A DNA stretch of 11,243 nt from Phocaeicola_A sp963624095 (lineage in GTDB: Bacteria; Bacteroidota; Bacteroidia; Bacteroidales; Bacteroidaceae), in NCBI GenBank assembly GCA_963624095.1, contig CAVFNZ010000081.1, positions 1 to 11,243 of the forward strand. The letters run 5' to 3'. The notes beneath the pieces are model-generated. The model worked only from the letters and a program-made list of their open reading frames with translations. It ran no database searches and was not told where the DNA came from. The position numbers and the translations under genes were made by a program. Each line of letters begins with the position of its first letter. Within the stretch, counting starts at the first letter, position 1. Positions 1-7,173 of this stretch are shown one piece after another.

Positions 1-7
1 TACAGCT

Positions 8-1375
8 ATGAGTTCTAAAATTAAACGTTATTTCTTGCCTGAGAGCGAGATACCAACCCAATGGTACAACATACAGGCGGATATGGTGAACAAACCGCTT
101 CCTCCTTTGCATCCGGGTACCAAGAAACCTCTGCAACCGGAGGACCTGTACCCAATCTTCGCCGAAGAGCTTTGTCGGCAGGAGCTGAACCAGAAAGACC
201 CTTGGATAGAAATTCCGGAGGAGGTTCGCGACATGTACAAGTATTACCGTTCCACGCCGTTGGTTCGCGCCTACGGACTGGAGGAAGCCCTTGGTACGCC
301 TGCGCACATCTATTTCAAGAACGAGAGCGTGAGTCCGGTAGGCTCGCACAAGTTGAACTCCGCCTTGGCCCAGGCCTACTACTGCAAGAAAGAGGGTGTG
401 ACCAATGTCACCACTGAAACGGGAGCCGGACAGTGGGGTGCCGCCCTTTCCTACGCCGCAAAGGTGTTCGGGCTGGAAGCGGCCGTTTATCAGGTGAAGA
501 TCAGCTATGAACAGAAACCCTACCGTCGCAGCATCATGCAGACGTTCGGCGCGCAGGTGACCGCTTCTCCTTCCATGTCGACCCGTGCCGGAAAGGATAT
601 CCTGACCAAGACCCCAAACTGCCAAGGTTCGTTGGGAACAGCCATCTCGGAGGCTATCGAGTTGGCCCAGACCACGCCCAACTGTAAGTATACACTCGGT
701 TCCGTGCTGAGTCACGTAACGTTGCACCAAACCATCATCGGACTGGAGGCTGAGAAACAGATGGCGTTGGCCGGTGAATATCCGGATATGGTCATCGCCT
801 GCTTTGGCGGTGGATCCAACTTCGGCGGCATCGCTTTCCCCTTCATGCGCCATACGATTCTGGAAGGAAAGAAGACACGCTACATTGCGGCCGAACCATC
901 TTCTTGTCCGAAGTTGACCCGTGGCAAGTTCCATTACGACTTTGGCGACGAGGCCGGTTACACGCCCTTGTTGCCCATGTTTACATTGGGACACAACTTT
1001 ATGCCGGCCAACATCCATGCAGGCGGTCTGCGCTACCATGGTGCGGGCGTCATTGTGTCGCAGTTGCTGAAGGACGGACTGATGGAGGCCGTGGACATCA
1101 AACAACTCGATTCGTTCAAGGCCGGTTGCCTCTTTGCTCAGGCGGAAGGTATTATCCCGGCTCCCGAGTCGTGCCACGCCATCGCGGCTACCATCGATGA
1201 GGCGCTCAAGTGCAAGGAGAGCGGCGAGGAGAAGGTTATCCTCTTCAACCTCTCGGGTCACGGACTGATAGACATGTCTTCCTACGACCAATACCTCTCG
1301 GGCAACCTCGTGAACTACGACCTCACCGATGAGGAGATACAGAAGAACATCGACGAACTGAAAGCCCTCGATTAA
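8..1375 (+). CDS. trpB: TrpB2-type tryptophan synthase beta subunit (PLP enzyme)
   Basis: This encodes a 455-residue cytoplasmic fold-type II PLP enzyme of the TrpB2 (TrpB-like) subgroup. The family condenses indole with L-serine to make tryptophan. Visible motifs are the Schiff-base lysine K115 in GSHKLN, the catalytic-glutamate loop ETGAGQWG at 137-144, the PLP-phosphate glycine loop GGGSN at 267-271, and SGHG at 416-419 near the C terminus. The tryptophan in ETGAGQWG, the long N-terminal part (PTQWYNIQADM at 17-26) and a length over 430 separate it from ordinary TrpB1 of about 395-400 residues. The ATG at 8 is chosen because the TrpB2-like N terminus follows at once; the upstream region is outside the window. 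No trpA or other trp gene adjoins it here, so it may be a stand-alone indole-salvage enzyme; that role is inference. The stop TAA is followed by 99 bp without a clear terminator before nfo. Confidence 0.93.
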   Translation: MSSKIKRYFLPESEIPTQWYNIQADMVNKPLPPLHPGTKKPLQPEDLYPIFAEELCRQELNQKDPWIEIPEEVRDMYKYYRSTPLVRAYGLEEALGTPAHIYFKNESVSPVGSHKLNSALAQAYYCKKEGVTNVTTETGAGQWGAALSYAAKVFGLEAAVYQVKISYEQKPYRRSIMQTFGAQVTASPSMSTRAGKDILTKTPNCQGSLGTAISEAIELAQTTPNCKYTLGSVLSHVTLHQTIIGLEAEKQMALAGEYPDMVIACFGGGSNFGGIAFPFMRHTILEGKKTRYIAAEPSSCPKLTRGKFHYDFGDEAGYTPLLPMFTLGHNFMPANIHAGGLRYHGAGVIVSQLLKDGLMEAVDIKQLDSFKAGCLFAQAEGIIPAPESCHAIAATIDEALKCKESGEEKVILFNLSGHGLIDMSSYDQYLSGNLVNYDLTDEEIQKNIDELKALD

Positions 1376-1474
1376 CAATAAACCGAACCGGTCATCGTCC
1401 GCCTCAGGGAATATCTTTTGTAGCGGTCGATGGCCGGCTCTTTCTCGATAGAACTACTTAACTCACCAAGAATC

Positions 1475-2311
1475 ATGAAATATCTCGGAGCCCATGTCCC
1501 CGCCTCCGGCGGTGTGGAGAACGCGCCGTTCAATGCGCAAGCTATAGGTGCCAACGCCTTCGCCCTGTTTACCAAAAACCAACGGCAATGGGTGTCGAAA
1601 CCCTTGACGGAGGAGAGTGTCACGCTCTTCAAACAACGTTGTGCTGAACTGAACTTCGCTCCGGAGCATATCCTGCCTCACGACAGTTACCTCATCAACT
1701 TGGGTCATCCCGAGGAGGAGGGCTTGCAGAAGTCGCGCGCCGCTTTCCTTGACGAGATGCAACGTTGCGAGCAGCTGGGACTTCGTTTGCTCAACTTTCA
1801 TCCTGGCAGCCACCTGAACAAGATTCCGCTGGAAGCCTGTCTCGACCGTGTGGCCGAGTCCATCAACTACGCCCTTGAGCGCACGCAGGGCGTGACGGCT
1901 GTCATCGAGAACACCGCCGGACAGGGTAGCAATGTGGGATTCGCCTTCTGGCAGCTTCGTCACATCATCGACCGGGTGGACGACAAGAGCCGTGTGGGCG
2001 TTTGCCTCGACACCTGTCACACCTTCACTGCCGGCTACGATTTGGTAGACGAATACGACCGGGTGTTCACGGAGTTCGATGAGGCTGTGGGTTTCAACTA
2101 TCTGCGGGCCATTCACCTCAACGATTCCAAGAAAGCCCTGGCGAGCCATGTGGACCGCCACGACAATATTGGCAAGGGACTGATGGATATCCGTTTCTTC
2201 CAACGCCTGATGCGCGACCCGCGTTTCGATGAGATACCTATCATTCTGGAGACTCCCGACGAAACCTTGTGGGCGGAAGAAATCCGTCTGCTTCGCTCAT
2301 TTGAAAAGTAA
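1475..2311 (+). CDS. nfo: Endonuclease IV (AP endonuclease, base excision repair)
   Basis: This encodes a 278-residue AP endonuclease of the Nfo family, a TIM-barrel enzyme with a trinuclear zinc site that cuts 5' of abasic sites in base excision repair. The full ligand set lines up with the E. coli enzyme: H69, H109 (NFHPGSH), E145 (IENTAGQ), D179 and H182 (DTCH), H214 (HLND), D227 and H229 (DRH) and E259 (ILET). The opening MKYLGAHV and the stretch FALFTKNQRQW at 29-39 are also diagnostic. An in-frame ATG exists at 1430, but its 15 extra residues have no counterpart in the family, so the ATG at 1475 is taken. No Shine-Dalgarno is evident, which is normal for Bacteroidales. A weak TATCTTTTG at 1412-1420 could be a degenerate -7 element. 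The next gene starts 23 bp after the stop. Confidence 0.95.
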   Translation: MKYLGAHVPASGGVENAPFNAQAIGANAFALFTKNQRQWVSKPLTEESVTLFKQRCAELNFAPEHILPHDSYLINLGHPEEEGLQKSRAAFLDEMQRCEQLGLRLLNFHPGSHLNKIPLEACLDRVAESINYALERTQGVTAVIENTAGQGSNVGFAFWQLRHIIDRVDDKSRVGVCLDTCHTFTAGYDLVDEYDRVFTEFDEAVGFNYLRAIHLNDSKKALASHVDRHDNIGKGLMDIRFFQRLMRDPRFDEIPIILETPDETLWAEEIRLLRSFEK

Positions 2312-2334
2312 CGTCCTTATTGACCCGAGAAACT

Positions 2335-2496
2335 ATGGCAGACAACTATCTGGAAAAACATTACGCTGAATACGAAGCCCGAAAGGCCGCTTGGGAGCGT
2401 GCGCGCAAGCTGGGCAAGAAGAAACTTCACGCCACTACTGCCGCTCCGGTGAAGGATACCAAAGACAAAAAGCCTGAAGGTTCCTCCATGGAATAG
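2335..2496 (+). CDS. Small charged conserved-type protein, 53 aa
   Basis: This ORF encodes 53 residues starting MADNYLEKHYAEYEARKAAW and ending GSSME. Residues 1-30 are rich in Glu, Lys, Arg, Tyr and Ala with no helix breakers, suggesting one amphipathic charged helix. The remainder is a low-complexity Ala/Thr/Lys/Pro tail, probably disordered. There is no signal peptide, membrane segment or cysteine cluster. It starts 23 bp after nfo on the same strand, so co-transcription is likely. From memory, short proteins beginning MADNxLEK are common in Bacteroides genomes, sometimes mislabelled dehydrogenase; I cannot verify this here. Function is unknown. The sequence is not low-complexity at its start, the codon choice resembles its neighbours, and it fills the gap up to the convergent MATE gene, all of which favour a real gene. 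Confidence 0.72.
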   Translation: MADNYLEKHYAEYEARKAAWERARKLGKKKLHATTAAPVKDTKDKKPEGSSME

Positions 2497-2510
2497 CTCC
2501 CGCAAAATCC

Positions 2511-2544
2511 GTCCGTGACCTTTATCTGTCCGTAACCTTTATTC
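2511..2544. repeat. Imperfect 17-bp tandem duplication between convergent genes
   Basis: Two adjacent 17-bp units, GTCCGTGACCTTTATCT and GTCCGTAACCTTTATTC, lie in the 71-bp gap between the small gene and the convergent MATE gene. They differ at three positions. No convincing rho-independent terminator hairpin is seen in this gap for either direction. Confidence 0.6.
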
Positions 2545-2567
2545 CGCCTACGCCGCTTTCCCGCAAG

Positions 2568-3926
2568 CTAATCCACTTGATGGTTGGCTGCGATGACTTT
2601 GATACGATTGTAGACGTGAATGAACGCGGGGACAAGGAACAAGTCCGCGGCAAACCATGCCGTCGGGTCGCCGTAGCAGACCGCCATGTATCCGAAAGCC
2701 GGGACGGCGAAGAGACTCACTACTGTGCGTGCGACCATCTCGGACACGCCGGAGAGCATCGCGAAAGTGGTGTAGCCGGCACCCTGAATGGAGTAGCGCA
2801 GGATGCATAGCAGTCCCAGGATAGGAAAGAAAGTGACGGAGGTATGAAGGAAGAGCGCCGAATCTTTCAGAATCTCCGTTTCCGACGGGTCGATGAACAT
2901 CTGCGAAAGCCACTCGCTGCTCGTCATCAGAATCGCAAACACTACGGCGCAATAGCCCAACATCATCCATGTGCTGGCTTTTATACCTTGCCAAATGCGC
3001 AAGGGCTTGCCCGCTCCGTAGTTCTGTCCGGCGTAGGTGGCCATGGCGATTCCAAGACTCTCCAACGGACACATGAAGAACATCTTCAGCCGCATAGCGG
3101 CGGTGAAGGCGGCCACGCAAGCCGTTCCCAACGCATTGTTGGCACTCTGCAACATGATGCTGCCGATGGCGGTGATGGAAAACTGCAACCCCATCGGAAC
3201 GCCGATGCTTAGTAGCCTGCGTGCCAGTTCGGGCTTGTATTTGCGCTCCTCGGGCGTGGAGACGAGGATGTCGAAATGACGCATCATGTAGAAGTAGCAG
3301 AGCACGGCGGACACCGCCTGTGACACCAGCGTGGCGATGGCCGCTCCGGCAACGCCCCAGTCCAACACGAGGATGCAGAAGAGGTCGAGCACGATGTTGA
3401 GTACGGTAGCCAACAACAGAAACCAAAACGGGGTCTTGCTGTCGCCCAACGCGCGGATGATGCTCGACAACAGGTTATAGAAGAAGGTGAACGGAATGCC
3501 GATGAACGTAATGAGCAGATAGTAGAAGGCCTCCTGCAGGATGTTTTCCGGGGTCTGCATCATCGTCAGAATGTCCTTGCAGAGGAGACTGGTGATGATG
3601 GCCAACGCGACGGAAATGCCCAAGGCCAACTGTAGGCTAATGTTGACGAATCGCCGCATGGTGACGTAGTCACGCGCACCGAACTTCTGTGCGATGGGGA
3701 TGCCAAAGCCACCGCAGCATCCGTTGCAGAATCCCAGGATAAGGAAGACTACTGACGTGCTGGCTCCCACGGCGGCCAAAGAGTTTATTCCAAGGAATTT
3801 ACCTACAATAGCCGCGTCAATGAGCGAATAGGCTTGTTGCAACAGGTTGCCCAGCAGGAGCGGCATTGCGAATTTGAAGATGAGGGGCATCGGAGCTCCT
3901 GAAGTCATCTCTTTAGAGGTAGCCAT
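2568..3926 (-). CDS. MATE-family multidrug/cation exporter
   Basis: This encodes a 452-residue integral membrane protein of the MATE family, which exports drugs or metabolites in exchange for Na+ or H+. The length and the roughly twelve hydrophobic segments, in two related halves joined by a charged loop near 222-238 (TPEERKYKPELARR), fit the family. Motifs seen are FAMPLLLGNLLQQAYSLIDAAIVGKFLG (19-46, with the G26-N27-L28 and D37 core), RALGDSKTPFW at 158-168, GQNYGAGKP at 300-308 and QGAGYTTFAM at 381-390. The frame stays open upstream to 4181, but that extension lies inside the neighbouring membrane-protein gene and reads as Arg/His-rich nonsense, so the ATG at 3926 is chosen; MTSGAP seven residues in is an alternative start. 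It follows the YczE-like gene by 53 bp on the same strand and is likely transcribed with it. The substrate cannot be told from sequence. Confidence 0.92.
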   Translation of the reverse strand: MATSKEMTSGAPMPLIFKFAMPLLLGNLLQQAYSLIDAAIVGKFLGINSLAAVGASTSVVFLILGFCNGCCGGFGIPIAQKFGARDYVTMRRFVNISLQLALGISVALAIITSLLCKDILTMMQTPENILQEAFYYLLITFIGIPFTFFYNLLSSIIRALGDSKTPFWFLLLATVLNIVLDLFCILVLDWGVAGAAIATLVSQAVSAVLCYFYMMRHFDILVSTPEERKYKPELARRLLSIGVPMGLQFSITAIGSIMLQSANNALGTACVAAFTAAMRLKMFFMCPLESLGIAMATYAGQNYGAGKPLRIWQGIKASTWMMLGYCAVVFAILMTSSEWLSQMFIDPSETEILKDSALFLHTSVTFFPILGLLCILRYSIQGAGYTTFAMLSGVSEMVARTVVSLFAVPAFGYMAVCYGDPTAWFAADLFLVPAFIHVYNRIKVIAANHQVD

Positions 3927-3979
3927 ATCGAATCGTATAAATGTTGAACCGTGTAAAATGAAATCTGCAATTCCGTCGG

Positions 3980-4729
3980 TCAGTCCTGTTTGTGGTAACT
4001 GTTCAGGTATCTGGCCAGTCCGTAGACGTAGCGACGGAAGCCCGGACGGTAAGCCAATATCCGGTCGAACCAGCCTATGTGGCGACCGATGGAGCGCACC
4101 ACCATACCCACATAGACCATGGCGAACAATGTGCCTACGCCAACAATGTGCCACTGCCAACTGCCGAAGAAGACGTAACAAAACACGAGTGCCAACGCCA
4201 CCAGCGTAATGTCCACGGCAATCTTCATCTTCGCGAACTCAAAGCCCGTTACTCTGCTGAGAGCCACCGGAAAACCTTCGCCCGGCATGGTGACCGAACC
4301 GCAACGCACTTCGAAGGCGATGCCGATGCCAAGCACCGTGCAGCCGGCCAATTGTACGGCGCATTTCGCCCAAAGCGTATCGCACTGAAGCCAGGAGGTT
4401 AGAATCATGTTCACGTCGATGAGTGTACCAAACACGAAACCGATGAGCAGCTGGAACAGCTGAACTGCCTCGAACCGCTTACGCAGAACGGCGATTTGTC
4501 CCAACACCAAGACGGCGTTAAGTATGTAGGTATATTGGCCGATGGTCAGGTCGGGGACGTAGTCCAACCGGTCGCCCGCATTCTCGAATACGTAAGGAAT
4601 GGTGGAGATGACGCTGGAACCCAGCATACTGCGTACGCAAAGTGCCACGCCCAAGGTCATAATGAAGAGAGAAATGAGCAGCAACACGTGTTGCCAAATG
4701 AACGAGATAACCTTTTCTTTTCTTAGCAT
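3980..4729 (-). CDS. YczE/YitT-like six-TM membrane protein
   Basis: This encodes a 249-residue inner-membrane protein with about six hydrophobic segments, near residues 12-31, 64-82, 89-108, 123-140, 169-189 and 193-212, and a basic C-terminal tail ending HKQD. The pattern of short glycine-rich loops, the MPGEG motif at 148-152 followed by a conserved Lys/Asp helix start (FAKMKIAVDITLV), resembles the YczE/YitT class (DUF6198-type) of uncharacterised bacterial membrane proteins. No transport or enzymatic activity is established for these. The ATG at 4729 is preferred over an in-frame start at 4798 because a promoter -7 element (4755-4762) falls inside that extension and the extra 23 residues look non-coding. 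It is the first gene of a probable two-gene unit with the MATE exporter; a functional link is only inference. Family placement is by overall pattern, so moderately sure. Confidence 0.8.
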   Translation of the reverse strand: MLRKEKVISFIWQHVLLLISLFIMTLGVALCVRSMLGSSVISTIPYVFENAGDRLDYVPDLTIGQYTYILNAVLVLGQIAVLRKRFEAVQLFQLLIGFVFGTLIDVNMILTSWLQCDTLWAKCAVQLAGCTVLGIGIAFEVRCGSVTMPGEGFPVALSRVTGFEFAKMKIAVDITLVALALVFCYVFFGSWQWHIVGVGTLFAMVYVGMVVRSIGRHIGWFDRILAYRPGFRRYVYGLARYLNSYHKQD

Positions 4730-4754
4730 GATAATGAACTCTTTTTTCAGCGCG

Positions 4755-4762
4755 CAAAGGTA
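4755..4762 (-). promoter_or_regulatory. Bacteroides-type -7 promoter element for the YczE-like gene
   Basis: On the minus strand this reads TACCTTTG, a perfect match to the TAnnTTTG -7 consensus of the Bacteroidetes primary sigma factor. It lies 25 bp upstream of the ATG at 4729, so the transcript would begin around 4748-4750 with a leader of about 20 nt. AT-rich DNA precedes it (4766-4780), but no clear TTTG -33 element is found at the usual 19-21 bp spacing. Confidence 0.7.
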
Positions 4763-4790
4763 CGGAATATTTTTCGAAAAGTAGTGCGGT

Positions 4791-4857
4791 CTAAGCACCT
4801 ATACCTAACACTGGCCAACGAGGTAGTACTCATGGGCCAACGAGGTATAGCCTCGTT
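4791..4857. repeat. 22-bp-period repeat cluster with hairpin, downstream of rel
   Basis: GGCCAACGAGGTA occurs at 4813-4825 and again at 4835-4847, exactly 22 bp apart. The second copy runs into a perfect 7-bp hairpin: AACGAGG (4839-4845), loop TATAG, CCTCGTT (4851-4857). A further 22-bp register to the left, CTATACCT at 4799-4806 is the exact reverse complement of AGGTATAG at 4843-4850 (offset 44 bp), so a diverged third unit is plausible. The cluster fills the 177-bp gap between the end of rel and the YczE-like promoter. The hairpin could end rel transcription, but no U-tract follows it on the minus strand; four Ts follow it on the plus strand. Confidence 0.7.
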
Positions 4858-4906
4858 TTCCGTCCTTACTATTCACCAAACCAGGTGCGGTGGGACTTTC
4901 CCGTAC

Positions 4907-7168
4907 TCAGAAGCGGTTCACACTCTTCACTTCGCTGATTTTCTTCAGGTTGTTGCAGATTGTCTTCACGTCGTTTACGTCGTGTACATAGAGCTGAACC
5001 TTGCCTTCAAAGATGCCGTCGTTGCTCTCGATGGACAACTTGTGGATGTTGACGCTCAACTGCTGGGAGATGACTTGCGTAATCTGGTTGAGCACGCCCA
5101 ACCCGTCGATGCCTTTGATGAGCAGGTTGACGGGGAAGAAGAGTGTCTTGTGCGTATCCCAGTTCGCTGCCAACAGGCGGTTCCCGTGGCTGCTCTTCAG
5201 CTTTGCCGCTACGGGGCATTGGCGCTTGTGGATGACGATGTGGTTGGTGTCGTCGATGTAACCCAACACGTCGTCGCCCGGGATGGGCTTGCAACAGCTG
5301 GCTATGATGTAGTTCTTCTGGATAGTCTCCTCGGTCAGCTTGATGGGCTTTTTGCGGTCGATGTTCGCGTCGGCCACCGTCTCTTCCGGCTTGTCCGTCG
5401 CTTCTTTCTTGCTTTTGTTGCCGGTGAACGGGAAGAGATATTTTTTCCAAGTCTTGTTGTTCCCCTTATCTTTCAGGATGTTCTTGTCCTCCTCGCCCAG
5501 CACGATGGTCTTCTGGCCGATGGCGATGAGCAACTCTTCTTCCGTGTTTAGCTTGTGCAGTTGGCAGAGCTTGGCGACGTTGTCGGGTGACTTTACCAAA
5601 TCTTCTTTCTCATAGAACTCATTGAGCAACTCTTCTCCGGCCTTTTGTGCCTGACGTTGTTCCTTCTTGATGATGGCCAGGATTTTCGCTTTCGCCTTGG
5701 CGGTGGAGACGAAGTCCACCCACGACGGCTGAATGCGTTGTGCCTTCGAGGTGAGAATCTCCACCTGGTCTCCGCTTTGCAGTTTGTGGCTCAGCGGAAC
5801 CAGCTTGTGGTTCACCTTGGCACCGATGCAGTGGCTGCCCAGGAAGGTGTGGATGGAGAAGGCGAAGTCCAGGGCCGTAGAGTTTTGCGGCATGGTCTTG
5901 ATTTCACCTTTCGGCGTGAAGACGAAAATCTCCGAGGCGAAGAGGTTCAGCTTGATGGTGTCCAACAGGTCCATGGCATCCGGTTGCGGGTCGTCCAGAA
6001 TCTCCTTGATGGTGTGGAGCCATTTCTCCAGTTCGCCCTCATCTTCACTGCCGCCTCCCTCTTTGTATTTCCAGTGCGCGGCAAATCCTTGCTCAGCCAC
6101 GTCGTCCATCCGTTGGCTACGAATCTGCACCTCAATCCACTGTCCTCGGTTGCTCATCAGCGTGACGTGTAGGGCTTGGTAGCCGTTGGCTTTCGGGTGG
6201 CTTACCCAGTCGCGCAGACGGTCGGGATGCGGCTTGTAGATTTTCGAGATGGAGACGTAGATGTTGAAACACTCGTTGAGCTCCTGCTCCGGGTCCTTCG
6301 GCTTGAAGATGATGCGTACGGCCAGAATGTCGTAAATGTCCTCGAAGGGAATGTGCTTGTTCTGCATCTTGCTCCAGATGGAGTAGGGCGACTTGACGCG
6401 CGCCTTGATTTCGTACTCCAACCCCATCTTGTCGAGTTCGGCGCGGATAGGGTCGGTAAATTCCTTGAACAGCGTATCACGCTCCTGCTCGGTGGCAAGG
6501 AGTTTCTTTTCTATCTCAGCGTACTCTTCGGGGTGTTCGTAACGGAAGCTCAAGTCTTCGAGCTCGGTCTTTATTTTGTTCAGTCCCAGGCGGTTCGCCA
6601 ACGGGGCGTAGATGTAGAGTGTCTCGCCCGCAATCTTGTACTGCTTGTTGGGAAGCATGGAACCGAGCGTGCGCATGTTGTGCAGACGGTCGGCAATCTT
6701 GATGAGGATGACGCGGATGTCATCGGACATGGTGAGCAACAACTTCTTGAAGTTCTCCGCTTGAGCCGAGGCCCGGTCGCCAAAGATTCCTCCCGATATT
6801 TTCGTCAGTCCGTCAACGATTTGCGCAATCTTTGGGCCGAAGATGTTCTTGATATCCTCCACCGTGTAGTCCGTGTCCTCCACCACGTCGTGGAGCAGGG
6901 CGGAGCAGATGGAGGTGGAACCCAGTCCGATTTCCACGCAGACGATGCGGGCTACGGCGATTGGATGCATGATGTACGGTTCGCCCGAGCGTCGCTTCAC
7001 TCCTTTGTGCGCCTGCTTGGCAAAGTTGAAAGCCTTGGTGATGATTTCAACTTTCTTGCGGTGCTTGGTCGCCAAGTAGCAGTTGAGCAGCTCCTGAAAG
7101 GCGCTGTTTATCATCTCTTCGTCTTGCATCTCTTTTAGTTGCATGTCATCCATAGACTCATCCTCCAT
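4907..7168 (-). CDS. rel: Bifunctional (p)ppGpp synthetase/hydrolase, RelA/SpoT family
   Basis: This encodes a 753-residue long RSH protein controlling the alarmone (p)ppGpp in the stringent response. Domains in order: an HD hydrolase at about 45-200 with intact metal and catalytic residues H68, H93-D94, E97-D98, D160 and N164; a synthetase at about 245-370 with the acidic D280 (IYDILAVRI), GYQALH at 329-334 and E346 in EVQIR; a TGS domain at about 412-475; a helical region; a zinc-finger-type domain with C625, C626, H647 and C651; and an ACT domain at about 675-750. Both catalytic halves look complete, so it is probably bifunctional rather than a RelA-type synthetase only. The ATG at 7168 lies 5 bp after the transglycosylase stop; Met6 and Met9 are other possible starts. 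It is the last gene of the parA-led cluster. Genomes of this group usually hold a second RSH gene, so rel rather than relA or spoT is used. Confidence 0.94.
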   Translation of the reverse strand: MEDESMDDMQLKEMQDEEMINSAFQELLNCYLATKHRKKVEIITKAFNFAKQAHKGVKRRSGEPYIMHPIAVARIVCVEIGLGSTSICSALLHDVVEDTDYTVEDIKNIFGPKIAQIVDGLTKISGGIFGDRASAQAENFKKLLLTMSDDIRVILIKIADRLHNMRTLGSMLPNKQYKIAGETLYIYAPLANRLGLNKIKTELEDLSFRYEHPEEYAEIEKKLLATEQERDTLFKEFTDPIRAELDKMGLEYEIKARVKSPYSIWSKMQNKHIPFEDIYDILAVRIIFKPKDPEQELNECFNIYVSISKIYKPHPDRLRDWVSHPKANGYQALHVTLMSNRGQWIEVQIRSQRMDDVAEQGFAAHWKYKEGGGSEDEGELEKWLHTIKEILDDPQPDAMDLLDTIKLNLFASEIFVFTPKGEIKTMPQNSTALDFAFSIHTFLGSHCIGAKVNHKLVPLSHKLQSGDQVEILTSKAQRIQPSWVDFVSTAKAKAKILAIIKKEQRQAQKAGEELLNEFYEKEDLVKSPDNVAKLCQLHKLNTEEELLIAIGQKTIVLGEEDKNILKDKGNNKTWKKYLFPFTGNKSKKEATDKPEETVADANIDRKKPIKLTEETIQKNYIIASCCKPIPGDDVLGYIDDTNHIVIHKRQCPVAAKLKSSHGNRLLAANWDTHKTLFFPVNLLIKGIDGLGVLNQITQVISQQLSVNIHKLSIESNDGIFEGKVQLYVHDVNDVKTICNNLKKISEVKSVNRF

Positions 7169-7173
7169 TTATA

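Noticed and set aside
1430..1474. Longer start for nfo adding 15 residues
   Set aside because: The added residues do not match endonuclease IV, whose N terminus aligns exactly from MKYLGAHV at 1475.
1463..2203. Long antisense open frame (246 codons) opposite nfo
   Set aside because: Shadow of nfo, which has all metal ligands; the antisense product has no recognisable features.
3927..4181. N-terminal extension of the MATE frame
   Set aside because: It overlaps the YczE-like gene in another frame and gives Arg/His-rich sequence without membrane segments; the MATE family starts at or near the ATG at 3926.
4839..4857. Rho-independent terminator for rel
   Set aside because: The hairpin is clear, but no U-tract follows on the minus strand, so it is listed as part of the repeat cluster rather than as a terminator.
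4784..5551. Rightward open frame of 255 codons across the repeat cluster and the end of rel
   Set aside because: Mostly antisense to the rel ACT and zinc-finger coding sequence, with no family resemblance.
6176..7138. Long antisense open frame (320 codons) opposite rel
   Set aside because: Valine- and Leu-rich shadow of a GC-biased real gene; no recognisable domain, and rel is fully supported on the other strand.
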